Positions 42,887 to 52,700 of a stretch of DNA of 64,000 bases are shown piece by piece. The position numbers were made by a program, and so were the translations under genes. The notes under the pieces are model-generated. The model was not told where the DNA came from and searched no databases. It worked only from the letters and a program-made list of their open reading frames with translations. Each line of letters begins with the position of its first letter. Positions within the stretch are counted from its first letter, which is position 1. Origin of the DNA: an uncultured Collinsella sp. (lineage in GTDB: Bacteria > Actinomycetota > Coriobacteriia > Coriobacteriales > Coriobacteriaceae); NCBI GenBank assembly GCA_900768265.1, contig CAAGCF010000005.1, positions 34,346-98,345 of the forward strand, read 5' to 3'.

Positions 42887-45064
42887 ATGTCCGAGCTGTG
42901 CTCCGTGCCGCGCGTCTCGGAGCGTTTTGCCCAGAGCAATGCGCTCGTCGAGGATATCGCGCGACTCAAATATGTTTCGGGTAAACGTGAGGAGGCCCTT
43001 CGCCGTCTGGGAATTCGGACGGTGGGGGACCTCCTTCTCCATATTCCCCATCGCTACCTGGACTTCACTCGCTCGTGGTCCATCGAGATGGCGCCCATCG
43101 GTACCGTGTGCACTATCATCGCCACGGTCGATCGCATCGTTCAAAAGCAGCCCCGTCCGCGTATGCAGGTGACTGAGATCTCGCTCGTGGACGAGACGGG
43201 CGTGCTGCAGGTTGCCTTTTTCCGTCAGCCTTGGATTGCCCAACAGCTTAAGCAGGGCGACCGCCTGGCCGTGATGGGCAAGGTCGAGTTTGCTTATGGT
43301 TTTAAGCAAATGGCCTCACCCCACTTTGAAAAGCTCGAGGACGGGCGTGCCGCGGGTACCATTTTGCCGGTCCACTACGTAAGTGACGGCGTGAGTCAGG
43401 CATGGATGCGCCGTATCGTGAGCGGTGCGCTCGAAGTGGCAGCCAATCCGTTCGATCCCATTCCCGCTCCGCTGCGCGCAAAGCGGAAGCTCATGAGCAA
43501 TGCCCGTGCGCTGCGCTCGATCCACTTTCCCTCGAGCATGGCCGAGCGTAACATCGCACGCCGGCGTCTTGCCTATGAGGAGTGTCTCTGCTTGCAGCTC
43601 GCGCTGCGTCTGCGCAATGATGGCGGTATGGTCGACGTAGTGCCTTATGCGCATGCCGCAGGCGGGCACCTGGCGGCGCTCAAGGAGGCTCTGCCGTTTT
43701 CGCTGAGCGACGAGCAGGAGGCCGCGTTCCAAGACATCCTGCACGACATGTGCGATGGCGGGCGCGTGATGAACCGCCTACTGCTGGGCGACGTCGGTAC
43801 CGGTAAGACCGCCGTTGCCGCCTGTGCACTGGCGGTTGCGGCCGATAGCGGCACCCAGGCCTGCGTTATGGCGCCCACGGGCGTGCTGGCGCGTCAATAT
43901 GCCGATAAGACCGGCCCCTTGCTCTCGCAGGCTGGCATGACCTGGGCGCTCCTGACGGGCGCCACGCCGGCTGCCGAGCGTGAACAGATTCATGCGCGGC
44001 TGGAATCGGGCGAGCTCGACGTGCTCTTTGGTACCCATGCGGTGCTTTCGGATAACGTTACGTTCAGGCATTTGTCGCTTGTGGTGATCGACGAGCAGCA
44101 CCGCTTTGGCGTGGGCCAGCGTAACGCCCTGCGCGCAAAAGGCCCGGGTGCCGACTTGCTGGTCATGACTGCCACGCCGATCCCGCGCACGCTGGCGCTT
44201 TCGGTGTACGGCGACCTAGATACGAGCATCATCCGCCATCGTCCCGTTCCGGGTGCCGGCGTGACGACGCGCGTCCTCACCGAGTCGAGTCGTGACCTGG
44301 CCTATGGCGCCATTCGCGAGGCGCACGAAAAGGGGCAGCAAGCCTACGTGATCTGTCCGCTCGTGGAGCCGAGCGATTCGGCCGATGAGCTCGAAGACGT
44401 ACCCGGCATCGCTCGCGATGACGAAGGCCGCGTGACCGTGCCTGTGCCGTTGCACGATACGGCTACCGAGCTCGACCGACTGCGCCTGGCGTTGCCGGGG
44501 CTTACCATCGAGCGTCTTCATGGCCGCATGCCGGCGGGGGAGAAGGACCGGGTCATCGATGCCTTTAAGCGTGGTGAGATCGATGTGCTCGTCTCGACCA
44601 CGGTGGTCGAGGTGGGCGTTGACGTGCCCAACGCCACCGTTATGGTCATCGAGAATGGAGAGCGTTTTGGTTTGGCGGCCCTGCACCAGCTGCGCGGGCG
44701 CGTGGGCCGCGGCAGCGTGTCGGGTACGTGCCTGGTCATGACGCACTCCAAAGGCAACGGCGGCGCGTCGGCGGCACAAGACCGCCTCCAGTCGCTCGAG
44801 AAGACCTCGGACGGCTTTACGCTCGCCCAGATGGACCTGCGTCTGCGCCACGAGGGTGAAATCCTGGGTTACCGCCAGCATGGCGGCGTGACCCTGCGCT
44901 TTGTGGACCTGGACGCCGATGAGGAATTGATCGAGTGGGCCCATTTGGACGCGGTCGAGCTCTTGCGGTATGCTTGCAACCTTGACTCTGTGGCGACGCG
45001 CCCTTTGCGCGATGCGGTCGCCATGCGGTATCGACACATCTTTAAGGAGGTCAGCGGAGGATGA
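42887..45064 (+). CDS. recG: ATP-dependent DNA helicase RecG
   Basis: RecG remodels stalled forks and Holliday junctions. The 725-aa protein has an N-terminal wedge/OB domain (LLLHIPHRYLDFTRSW, MQVTEISLVDETGVLQVAFF). The helicase core has LLGDVGTGKTAVAACA (Walker A), VIDEQHRFGVGQRNAL (DEQH), MTATPIPRTLALSV and LRGRVGRGSVSGTC. The motif spacing is normal. Its last 4 nt overlap rsmD (ATGA), an arrangement common in actinobacteria. Confidence 0.96.
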   Translation: MSELCSVPRVSERFAQSNALVEDIARLKYVSGKREEALRRLGIRTVGDLLLHIPHRYLDFTRSWSIEMAPIGTVCTIIATVDRIVQKQPRPRMQVTEISLVDETGVLQVAFFRQPWIAQQLKQGDRLAVMGKVEFAYGFKQMASPHFEKLEDGRAAGTILPVHYVSDGVSQAWMRRIVSGALEVAANPFDPIPAPLRAKRKLMSNARALRSIHFPSSMAERNIARRRLAYEECLCLQLALRLRNDGGMVDVVPYAHAAGGHLAALKEALPFSLSDEQEAAFQDILHDMCDGGRVMNRLLLGDVGTGKTAVAACALAVAADSGTQACVMAPTGVLARQYADKTGPLLSQAGMTWALLTGATPAAEREQIHARLESGELDVLFGTHAVLSDNVTFRHLSLVVIDEQHRFGVGQRNALRAKGPGADLLVMTATPIPRTLALSVYGDLDTSIIRHRPVPGAGVTTRVLTESSRDLAYGAIREAHEKGQQAYVICPLVEPSDSADELEDVPGIARDDEGRVTVPVPLHDTATELDRLRLALPGLTIERLHGRMPAGEKDRVIDAFKRGEIDVLVSTTVVEVGVDVPNATVMVIENGERFGLAALHQLRGRVGRGSVSGTCLVMTHSKGNGGASAAQDRLQSLEKTSDGFTLAQMDLRLRHEGEILGYRQHGGVTLRFVDLDADEELIEWAHLDAVELLRYACNLDSVATRPLRDAVAMRYRHIFKEVSGG

Positions 45065-45690
45065 GAATCATCGGCGGCGAATGGCGCGGTCGTAAGATCG
45101 AGGAGCCCCGTGGTCGCGATGTCACCCGCCCCACGACCGATCGCGTGCGCGAGGCGTGCGCATCTATGGTCATGTCGGCATTCGACTTCGATCTGGACGA
45201 GGTCCGCGTGCTGGATGCCTTTGGCGGCTCCGGTGCCTTGGGCATCGAGATGCTCTCGCGTGGTGCCCGCTCGCTCACCACGTTCGAGATCGATCGCAAC
45301 GCTGCTCGTCTGATTACCAAGAATATCGAGTCGCTCTGCCGCGATCGCGCGCGTTGGCGTGTGGTGACGGGCGATGTCCTTGCGAGCGTTTCGCGCGGCC
45401 GCGTGCCGGGCGGTCCCTTTGACCTGGTCCTGCTCGACCCGCCCTATGCTTTTGGCGCCGAGCCGGTCGAGGAGCTACTGCAAAACCTAGCTCAGCAAGG
45501 CTTGCTGGTACCGGGTGCCTATGCGCTGTTTGAGCACGCTGCCGCCGATGCGGGTGCGCATCCGGCAGGCTTTGAGATCGTGCGCGAGAAGCGTTACGGC
45601 ATTACCTCGGTCGACCTGCTTCGTTGGGTTGGTAACGGCGAGGATGATGGCAACGATAGCGACGCACCCACGGAGGATGCTCATGAGTGA
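45061..45690 (+). CDS. rsmD: 16S rRNA (guanine966-N2)-methyltransferase
   Basis: RsmD methylates G966 of 16S rRNA using S-adenosylmethionine. The 209-aa protein begins MRIIGGEWRGRKIEEPRGRD. It has RPTTDRVREACASM, the SAM-binding VLDAFGGSGALGIEMLSRGA and the catalytic FDLVLLDPPYAFG. Its tail after residue 190 is Asp-rich. It overlaps both recG (4 nt) and coaD (8 nt). Confidence 0.93.
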   Translation: MRIIGGEWRGRKIEEPRGRDVTRPTTDRVREACASMVMSAFDFDLDEVRVLDAFGGSGALGIEMLSRGARSLTTFEIDRNAARLITKNIESLCRDRARWRVVTGDVLASVSRGRVPGGPFDLVLLDPPYAFGAEPVEELLQNLAQQGLLVPGAYALFEHAAADAGAHPAGFEIVREKRYGITSVDLLRWVGNGEDDGNDSDAPTEDAHE

Positions 45691-46180
45691 CACCATTAAC
45701 CGCGTGATCGTCCCGGGCACCTTCGATCCCATCACGTTTGGCCACATCGACGTGATTCGCCGTGCCCGCCGCATCTTCCCCAGCGTGATCGTGGCCGTTG
45801 CCGAGTCGCAGGGAAAAAACGGCGTCGGCACCACCTTTATGCTCGATGAGCGCGTGGCGCTGGCCCGTGAGGCGCTCGGTGATATTGACGGCGTCGAGGT
45901 GCTACCCTTCACCGGCCTCTTGGTCGATTTTGCCCGCGAACAGGGAGCAGGAGCCGTGGTCAAGGGTCTGCGTGCTATGACCGACTTTGAGTACGAGCTG
46001 CAGCAGGCCGACCTCAACTACCGCCTGGATAACGAGCTGGAGTCCATCTTTGTCATGAGTGCGCCGCAGTACGGCTATATCTCGAGCTCGGTGGTTCGCC
46101 AGATTGCCTCGCTCGGTAGTGACGTCTCTAATTTTGTTCCGCCCAATGTGGTCAAGGCGCTCAAACATCGCTTTTCGTGA
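45683..46180 (+). CDS. coaD: Phosphopantetheine adenylyltransferase
   Basis: CoaD makes dephospho-CoA from phosphopantetheine and ATP. The 165-aa protein has VIVPGTFDPITFGHIDVIRR (the TxGH-type nucleotidyl site), VVKGLRAMTDFEYE and YISSSVVRQIASLG. ATG 45683 was preferred to ATG 45677 because CGGAGG is six bases upstream of the former. It overlaps rsmD by 8 nt, the usual rsmD-coaD pair. Confidence 0.95.
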   Translation: MSDTINRVIVPGTFDPITFGHIDVIRRARRIFPSVIVAVAESQGKNGVGTTFMLDERVALAREALGDIDGVEVLPFTGLLVDFAREQGAGAVVKGLRAMTDFEYELQQADLNYRLDNELESIFVMSAPQYGYISSSVVRQIASLGSDVSNFVPPNVVKALKHRFS

Positions 46181-46248
46181 CGTTTTTTAATGCCTGGTGG
46201 CATGTGGTAAACTAACACGATGATATGTTACCTATGAAAGGAGACCGG

Positions 46249-46746
46249 ATGCCGGGCGAGAATTTTCCTGGCGACAGGATCGTGAGTCTTGTCGACGAGC
46301 TCGAGGGGCTCATCGAAGAGGCTAAGACGCCGTTCGGCAAGAACGCCCAGATGAAGGTTATCGACGCCGACGTCTTCTTTAACATCCTCGACGAGATCCG
46401 CATGAGCTATCCCGAGGAATGGCAGAAGTCCCGCCGTATCCTCAAGGAGCGCGAGGAGCTTATGGCTTCCGCCGCCGCTCAGGCCGATTCCATCATCGCC
46501 GATGCTCAGCAGCAGGCCCTCACCATTGCCGGTGAGCAGGAGATCGTTCGCTTGGCGCAGCAGCAGGCCGACGATATTCGCGACCGTGCCCAGCAGTATG
46601 AGCGCGAGACGCGCTATGCCGCCGAGGATTACGCCGAGCAGGTCTTTACGCACCTCGAGGAGAACCTCAAGAGCCTGACCGGCACGGTGACCCGTTGCCG
46701 TCAGCAGCTCAACGAGGGTGCCGCCCAGCAGAATGGTCAGTGGTAA
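46249..46746 (+). CDS. Coiled-coil protein, DivIVA/ATP-synthase-b-like
   Basis: This 165-aa protein is not assigned to a named family. Residues 10-60 hold the conserved-looking DRIVSLVDELEGLIEEAK and VIDADVFFNILDEIRMSYP. From residue 65 it is a continuous Ala/Gln/Glu-rich coiled coil (ADSIIADAQQQALTIAGEQE) that ends near ENLKSLTGTVTRCRQQL. Actinobacterial genes of this kind sit between coaD and yceD and resemble DivIVA-domain proteins, so a cell-envelope or septal scaffold role is possible. ATG 46249 is five bases after AAAGGAG. Its TAA overlaps the yceD start (TAATG). Confidence 0.75.
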   Translation: MPGENFPGDRIVSLVDELEGLIEEAKTPFGKNAQMKVIDADVFFNILDEIRMSYPEEWQKSRRILKEREELMASAAAQADSIIADAQQQALTIAGEQEIVRLAQQQADDIRDRAQQYERETRYAAEDYAEQVFTHLEENLKSLTGTVTRCRQQLNEGAAQQNGQW

Positions 46747-47300
46747 TGGCTGAGTTCCCGAGCGTTACCGTCGATCTTTCCGAGCAGCTCGAGTTTCCCG
46801 GAGACTCGTACCCGCTGACCGGTAAGGTCGATGTTGCCACCTATACGGTGGGCGAGAAGGAGTATCAGCTACAGGACGGTATTGACTACGATGTGGTCTT
46901 TACCAATGCCGGCACCGGTGTTCTGCTTACGGGCATGGTCCGCGCGCACGCAACCGGTGAGTGCGACCGTTGCCTGGAGCCCGCTTCGTTTGATATTGCC
47001 GGTGAGATCGAGGAATTTTATCTCTTTAACGAGCCCGAGGACCCCGAGGCCTACGAAGATGGTTACGAGCTGCTGGGCGAGGATCGCATCGTCGATCTGG
47101 GTGAGCCCATCAACGACGCCGTCGTCATGGATACGCCGTTCGTTGTCCTGTGCAAGCCTGATTGTCGCGGCTTATGCCCCACTTGCGGCATCAATCTCAA
47201 CGTCGAGCAATGCGATTGCGCCGCTCAAGCAGAGGCCGAATGGGCCGCTGCCACGGAAAATCCATTTGCAGCATTGAAGAATCTCAAGCTTGACGAGTAA
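46746..47300 (+). CDS. yceD: YceD (DUF177) family protein
   Basis: YceD proteins act in 23S rRNA metabolism and accompany rpmF in most bacteria. The 184-aa protein contains the family core GTGVLLTGMVRAHATGECDRCLEP, then IVDLGEPINDAVVMDTPF and LCKPDCRGLCPTCGINLN. The four conserved cysteines at the end (CKPDCRGLCPTCG) could bind zinc. It starts at the overlapping TAATG and rpmF begins 64 nt later. Confidence 0.9.
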   Translation: MAEFPSVTVDLSEQLEFPGDSYPLTGKVDVATYTVGEKEYQLQDGIDYDVVFTNAGTGVLLTGMVRAHATGECDRCLEPASFDIAGEIEEFYLFNEPEDPEAYEDGYELLGEDRIVDLGEPINDAVVMDTPFVVLCKPDCRGLCPTCGINLNVEQCDCAAQAEAEWAAATENPFAALKNLKLDE

Positions 47301-47364
47301 AACTGTGGTAGTATCGCTACTTGCGCGTAATCGCCACACTGGATAGTTCATAAGGAAGGTCACT

Positions 47365-47544
47365 ATGCCCGTACCTAAACAAAAGCAGGGTCGTATCCGC
47401 ACTCACACCCGCCGTTCCGCCAACATGAAGATCTCGGCTGCGGCTCAGTCCACGTGCCCCCGTTGCGGTGCTGTCAAGCTCCCTCACCACGTGTGCCCCA
47501 GCTGCGGTTTCTACAAGGACCGCGAGGTTATCGTTACCGAGTAA
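47365..47544 (+). CDS. rpmF: 50S ribosomal protein L32
   Basis: This short gene encodes 59 aa: MPVPKQKQGRIRTHTRRSAN at the start, and two CxxC pairs (CPRCGAVKLPHHVCPSCGFY) that bind zinc. It is the zinc-containing form of L32, so it should be subject to zinc supply. AAGGAAGG precedes the ATG by six bases. The yceD-rpmF-plsX order is standard. Confidence 0.96.
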   Translation: MPVPKQKQGRIRTHTRRSANMKISAAAQSTCPRCGAVKLPHHVCPSCGFYKDREVIVTE

Positions 47545-47584
47545 CTGTATACTCTGGATGCGATGCCGTTCCAACTGGAACCAC

Positions 47585-47615
47585 AATGGCCGGCTCAATG
47601 AGTCGGCCATTTTTG
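47585..47615 (+). terminator. Terminator/attenuator between rpmF and plsX
   Basis: A 12-bp stem AATGGCCGGCTC/GAGTCGGCCATT (one G-U pair, loop AAT) is followed by TTTT, 40 nt after rpmF and 17 nt before the plsX start. It would separate ribosomal from lipid genes or allow partial readthrough. Confidence 0.75.
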
Positions 47616-47631
47616 TATAAGGAGTATGTAT

Positions 47632-48651
47632 ATGAGTAACGTTCGCGTTTGTGTAGACGTTGTGGGTGGAGACGAGAAGCCACAGGTTGTCCTCGACGGT
47701 ATCGAGGCGGCGCTTGCAGCGGATCCCGATATCGAGGTCTTGGCCGTCGGTCCCGCAGAGATCGTGAACCCCTTTGCCGCGGCTCACGCTCGTGTTGAGG
47801 CCTTGGAGGCGCCCGATGTCATCGCCATGGATGACGATCCCATTCGAGCCGTGATGACCAAGCGCAAGTCCTCGATCGTGCTTGCCTGCCGCGCTATCAA
47901 GAAGGGTAACGCGGACGCCTTCTTCTCCGCCGGCTCCACCGGCGCCATGACCGCTGCCGCTACCGCCTACGTGACGCCGTTTCGCTATCAGGCCGAGGGC
48001 AAGAAACAGCCGGTGCGTCCGTGCCTCACCAATGCACTGCCCAACCGCGCCGGCGGCCTGACGGTTCTGTGCGACATGGGCGCCAACCCCGATGTCGAGG
48101 TCGACGACATGGTGCGTTTTGCCCAGATGGGTCGCGCCTATGCGCGCGTCGTCTTGGGCATTGAGCATCCCCGCGTGGGCCTGCTTGCCAACGGCACCGA
48201 GGACGAGAAGGGCTCCAACTTCACCAAGTCGTGCTTCCCGGCCATGAAGGCCGCTGTTCCCGGTTTTGTGGGCAACTGCGAGGGCACCGATCTTACGTCG
48301 GGCAATTTTGACGTCGTGGTCGCCGATGGCATGTCGGGAAACATTGCCCTTAAGGCAACCGAGGGCGCGGCCAAGTTTTTGCTGCAGGAGCTTAAGGGTG
48401 CCTTTATGGCTTCGCTCGGCACCAAGATCGCCGCGCTGCTCATCAAAAAGCAGATGCGCGAGATCAAGGCAAAGCTCTCGGGCGATGCTAAGGGCGGCGC
48501 CATTCTGCTGGGTCTGCGTGGCGTGGTCCTGATTGGCCACGGTGCCACCTCGGTCGAGGCCGTCAAAAACGGTACGCTCGCCGCGGCGGAGGCCGTACGC
48601 GCCGGACTGGTCGAGAACGTCGCCAGCTCTATGGACGGCATCGTTTTGTAG
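47632..48651 (+). CDS. plsX: Phosphate acyltransferase PlsX
   Basis: PlsX interconverts acyl-ACP and acyl-phosphate at the membrane surface for phospholipid synthesis. The 339-aa protein has the N-terminal VCVDVVGGDEKPQVVLDGI, then DAFFSAGSTGAMTAAAT and FDVVVADGMSGNIALKA, and ends LIGHGATSVEAVKNG. ATG 47632 was chosen because GGAG lies seven bases upstream; ATG 47626 is too close. acpP follows after 124 nt. Confidence 0.95.
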   Translation: MSNVRVCVDVVGGDEKPQVVLDGIEAALAADPDIEVLAVGPAEIVNPFAAAHARVEALEAPDVIAMDDDPIRAVMTKRKSSIVLACRAIKKGNADAFFSAGSTGAMTAAATAYVTPFRYQAEGKKQPVRPCLTNALPNRAGGLTVLCDMGANPDVEVDDMVRFAQMGRAYARVVLGIEHPRVGLLANGTEDEKGSNFTKSCFPAMKAAVPGFVGNCEGTDLTSGNFDVVVADGMSGNIALKATEGAAKFLLQELKGAFMASLGTKIAALLIKKQMREIKAKLSGDAKGGAILLGLRGVVLIGHGATSVEAVKNGTLAAAEAVRAGLVENVASSMDGIVL

Positions 48652-48775
48652 GAGCGAGTTAGGGCGCTGTTATGCGCCTCGCGGCCTGCGTCGTGGGGTA
48701 GAATCAAAACCGTGTCTTGGCGCTGCGCTTGCGGCGCCAGCGCGTTGATATTCACACAATACGAGAGGAAGCGCT

Positions 48776-49018
48776 ATGGACCGCTCCGAAATCTTCGATA
48801 AGATCGCCGAAGTCGCCGCTGACGTTCTGGGCGTCGATGTCGCCGAGATTAGCGACGAGACCACCTTCGACGATCTCGATGCCGATTCGCTCGAGCGTCT
48901 GCAGCTGGTGACGGCTATCGAGGACGAGTTCGACCTCGAGATCGATGACGAGACCCTGTTGTCGCTCAACTCTGTCGCCGACGCTGTCGACGCTATTGAA
49001 AACGCCAAGGAGGCCTAA
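48776..49018 (+). CDS. acpP: Acyl carrier protein
   Basis: This 80-aa acidic helical protein carries acyl chains on phosphopantetheine. The attachment site is Ser38 in DLDADSLERLQL (Glu replaces the usual Asp after Leu). AGAGGAAG lies ahead of the ATG. It stands between plsX and rnc, a conserved neighbourhood. Confidence 0.95.
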   Translation: MDRSEIFDKIAEVAADVLGVDVAEISDETTFDDLDADSLERLQLVTAIEDEFDLEIDDETLLSLNSVADAVDAIENAKEA

Positions 49019-49021
49019 GTC

Positions 49022-49747
49022 TTGGCTTTATCTCAACGACTCGCGCGCGCCCAGGAAATCCTGGGCCACGAGTTCAATAACAAGGTGCTGCTGCGCGCGG
49101 CGCTCACGCACCCCTCTGCCGTGGAAGGTCAGCCCGTCTCGGCGAGCTATGAGCGCCTTGAGTTTTTGGGCGATTCCATTTTGGGCGCCGTGGTTGCCCG
49201 CTCGCTCTTTGAGTCCTATCCGGAGTTTGACGAGGGCAAGCTTACGCGCCTGAAGGTGTCGCTCGTCTCGGGTGCCACGCTGTCCGAGGTGTCCCATGAG
49301 CTGGGCATCGACGACATCATCATCTTTGGTGCCTCCGAGACCGGTACCGGCGCGCGCGGCCTGCACTCGGCGCTCGAGAACGTCTACGAGTCGCTCGTGG
49401 GCGCGCTGTATCTGGATGCTGGCTGGGATGCGGCGGCGGAGTTCATTCACCGTACGCTTAAGCCGCACCTGGCCTCCGAGCGTGCCGAGCACCCCGCGAA
49501 CCCCAAGTCGTTCTTGCAGGAGTGCGTGCAGGCCGACGGCCACGAGCCTCCGGCGTACAAGCTCGTTGGCTCTGAGGGCCCGGCGCACGCACCGACCTTT
49601 ACCGCCGTGGTTCTCATCGACGGTATTCGCCAGGGCCGCGGCACCGGTTCCTCCAAGAAGGAAGCCGAGGGAGCCGCTGCGCTCGAGGCGCTCGACCGCA
49701 TGGGTTACACCACTAACGGCGTGATACTCAACAAGAAGCCTGTTTAA
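49022..49747 (+). CDS. rnc: Ribonuclease III
   Basis: RNase III cleaves double-stranded RNA in rRNA processing. The 241-aa protein has the signature YERLEFLGDSILGAVVA and the second metal site ENVYESLVGALYLDAGW. The C-terminal double-strand RNA-binding domain has NPKSFLQECVQADGHEPPAY and GTGSSKKEAEGAAALEALDR. It starts with TTG, 3 nt after acpP; smc begins 10 nt after its stop. Confidence 0.94.
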   Translation: MALSQRLARAQEILGHEFNNKVLLRAALTHPSAVEGQPVSASYERLEFLGDSILGAVVARSLFESYPEFDEGKLTRLKVSLVSGATLSEVSHELGIDDIIIFGASETGTGARGLHSALENVYESLVGALYLDAGWDAAAEFIHRTLKPHLASERAEHPANPKSFLQECVQADGHEPPAYKLVGSEGPAHAPTFTAVVLIDGIRQGRGTGSSKKEAEGAAALEALDRMGYTTNGVILNKKPV

Positions 49748-49757
49748 GCGAGGAACC

Positions 49758-52700
49758 GTGTATCTCAAGTCCCTCACGCTCAAAGGGTTCAAGTCGTTTG
49801 CCGACCGCGCCCATATGACGTTTGAGCCTGGTCTAACCGTCATCGTCGGTCCCAACGGCTCGGGAAAATCGAACATCTCTGACTCGATTCTGTGGGTCCT
49901 GGGCGAGCAGAGCGCCAAGCAGCTGCGCGGCCAGGCCATGGAGGACGTCATCTTCTCGGGCTCGTCGGCGCGCAAGCCGGTGGGTGTGGCCGAGGTCACG
50001 CTGGTGCTCGATAATTCGGACCATATGCTGCCTGTCGACTTTGACGAGGTGGCTATCACCCGCCGCATGTATCGCTCGGGCGAAAGCGAGTACCTCATCA
50101 ACTCGAGCCCGTGCCGCCTTATGGACATCCAGGACATCCTGCACGATTCGGGACTGGGCAAGGATACGCATTCCATCATCAGCCAGGGCAAGCTCGATGC
50201 CATTTTGCAGAGCCGCCCCGAGGAGCGCCGTGCCCTTATTGAGGAGGCTGCCGGCATCTCCAAGCACAAGCGCCGCAAGGAGCGTGCGCTCAAAAAGATC
50301 AAGTCGATGGACGAGCATCTAACCCGTGCCCGCGACATCAATAAGGAGATCGCCCGTCAGCTGCGGCCGCTGGAGCGTCAGGTCGATCGCGCGCGCAAGT
50401 ACAAAGAGCTGTCCTCGCGCGCGAACGAGCTTACGCAGATGCTGGCCGTCGACGAGCTTCGTTCGCTGCAGTCGCAGTGGAACGACCTGGAGAGCCGCTC
50501 TAAGGAGGGCGCCGCCGAGCTGGAGCTTGCGCAGTACCGTCTGGGTGAGAAAGAGCGCGAGCTCGAGAAGCTCCAGGTCATGCTCGAAGAAAAGGGCCTG
50601 TTTGTGGGCGACTTGGGCGAGCAGCGCCGCCATATGCAAGATGTGGTCGGCCGCATTAATTCCGACATGCGCCTGCTCGAGGAAAAGGGCCACAACATGG
50701 TGTCGCGCCTGTCCGACATGCGCGGCCAGATCTCGAGCTCCGAGCATCAGCGCCGTCGCGTAGTCGAGGAGCTCGAGGATGCGCGTGCCCAGCTTGAGGA
50801 AGTGACCGGCGCGCATATGCAGGCCCAGGAGGACGTCGACGCCGCCGGCCCTGCCGCCGCCCAGCTCCACGAGCGTCGCGTTGCGCTTGACAATCAGATT
50901 TCGCAGCTCACGCGCGAGCAGCGTGATGTGCAGCGTGTGGCCGATAATGCTGCGCTCGAGCTCGCCAAGGTAAAGGATTCGCTTTCCAACGCCGAGGTCG
51001 AGGACAACATGTATGCCTCGCGCCTGGAGCAGATCGATGAGCAGCTCGAGGAGGTCACGGCATCGCTTGATAGCCGCCGCGACCGTGCTGAGGAGCTTGA
51101 GAGCGCCCTTGAGGCGGCTCGTCAGGTCCAGAGCGATGCGCGCGAGGCCACCGAGGCAGCACGCGCTGCCCTCAAGGACCTGCGTGCCCGCGAGAGCGAG
51201 GCGCGCAACAAGCTGTCCGAGGTGCGCTCGGAGCTTGCCAGCCAAAAGAAGCTCGATGCCCGCATGGCAGACAGCTCGCCGCTCGTAAGCCGTCTGGTGG
51301 GCGCGCTGGGCGACGATGTCTCGGGTCGTCTGGGCGACGTGCTCGAGGCGCCGCGTGAGCTTGAGGGCCTGGTTGAGCAGCTGCTCGCCGGCGATATCGA
51401 TGCTCTGTTGTTCGATAACGCTGCCGCACTTGAGCGTGCCGGTCGTGCGGCTCTGGACCAAAAGAAGGCCTCGGGCGAGGCGCTGCTGGTGGCGCGCGGC
51501 GTGAGCGGCTCTGCGGCCGCCGGGGGCGCTGCCGGTACCCGTCTTGTTGATCGCCTGTCCGTGCGTGCGGGCTACGGTCCGGTCGTCGAGGCATTGCTTG
51601 GCGGCTATTACGTGGTCGATGACCTTTCTGCCGCCCTGGCCGCGCCCGTCGTTGACGGTGTGACCTACGTGACGCCCGATGGCGCCCGCGTGAGCTGTGG
51701 CGGCCTGGTGCGTGTGGGGCTCGATGCCGGCGAGGCTTCGGGTGCCTTGGAGCGCAAGCGTCGTATCCGCGAGCTGGAAGGCCTGGAGCCCGATCTTGCT
51801 GCCGTGTTTGAGCACGTTTCGGATCAGGTCGTCGAGGCCAATGCGGCCGTTGAGGAGGCCCGTGCTGCCGAGGGCGATGCTGCCGGCGAGATCGCCCGCC
51901 TTGAGGGCGAGCGTCGCTCGCTGCTCTCCGAGATCGGCCGCCTGGAGCAGAGTGCCAACAATGCCGAGGTCGAGCGGGTACGGATTTCCAAGCGCCGCGA
52001 GCAGGCCGCAGAGGCCGTTCGCGCTGCGCGTCCGCGCGTGGACGAGCTCACTCGTTCGCGCGACGAGGCCCGTGCGCAGGCAAGCGACTTGGGCTTGCAG
52101 ATTGCCGAAGCCAACGACGATCTCGATCGCGTTCGGCGCGATGACTCCGAGGCCGCCGGTAAGCTCGCCGACGCTAAGGTGCGCCTGGCCCAGACGAGCG
52201 AGCGCCTGCGTTCGCTGAAGGGCCGCGTGCCCGATCTTGAGCATCGCCTTGAGGGTATCGACCGTCGTATTCGCGGGACGCGTCAGGCCTCACGCTCGCT
52301 CGAGCTGCTGCGCCTTCGCGTCGATCCCATGCACGAGCGCTATTCTGCCCTGTTGGAGCGCGCCTCGGACTGGGCTGCGCGCCTGCGCGATCAGGCATCG
52401 CTTGAGGAGGCGGACTCGGCTTCGCTTAAGAAGACCATCGAGGACGCCAAGACCGAGGTCGCCCGCGCCAAAGAGAGGGTCGATGTTGCCGCCACGACGC
52501 AAAATGAGTTCAAGGTGGCGCGCGGCAAGCTCGAGGTGCAGGTCGAGGCTGCCATCAAGGCCATCACCGCCGACGGTACCACGGTGCTTGAGGAAGCGCT
52601 CATGCTGCCGGCACCCACCGATCGCGACGCCGCCGAGCGCGAGCTTAACCAACTCGTGCGCCAGACCAACAACCTGGGTCCTGTGAACCAGGTCGCCATG

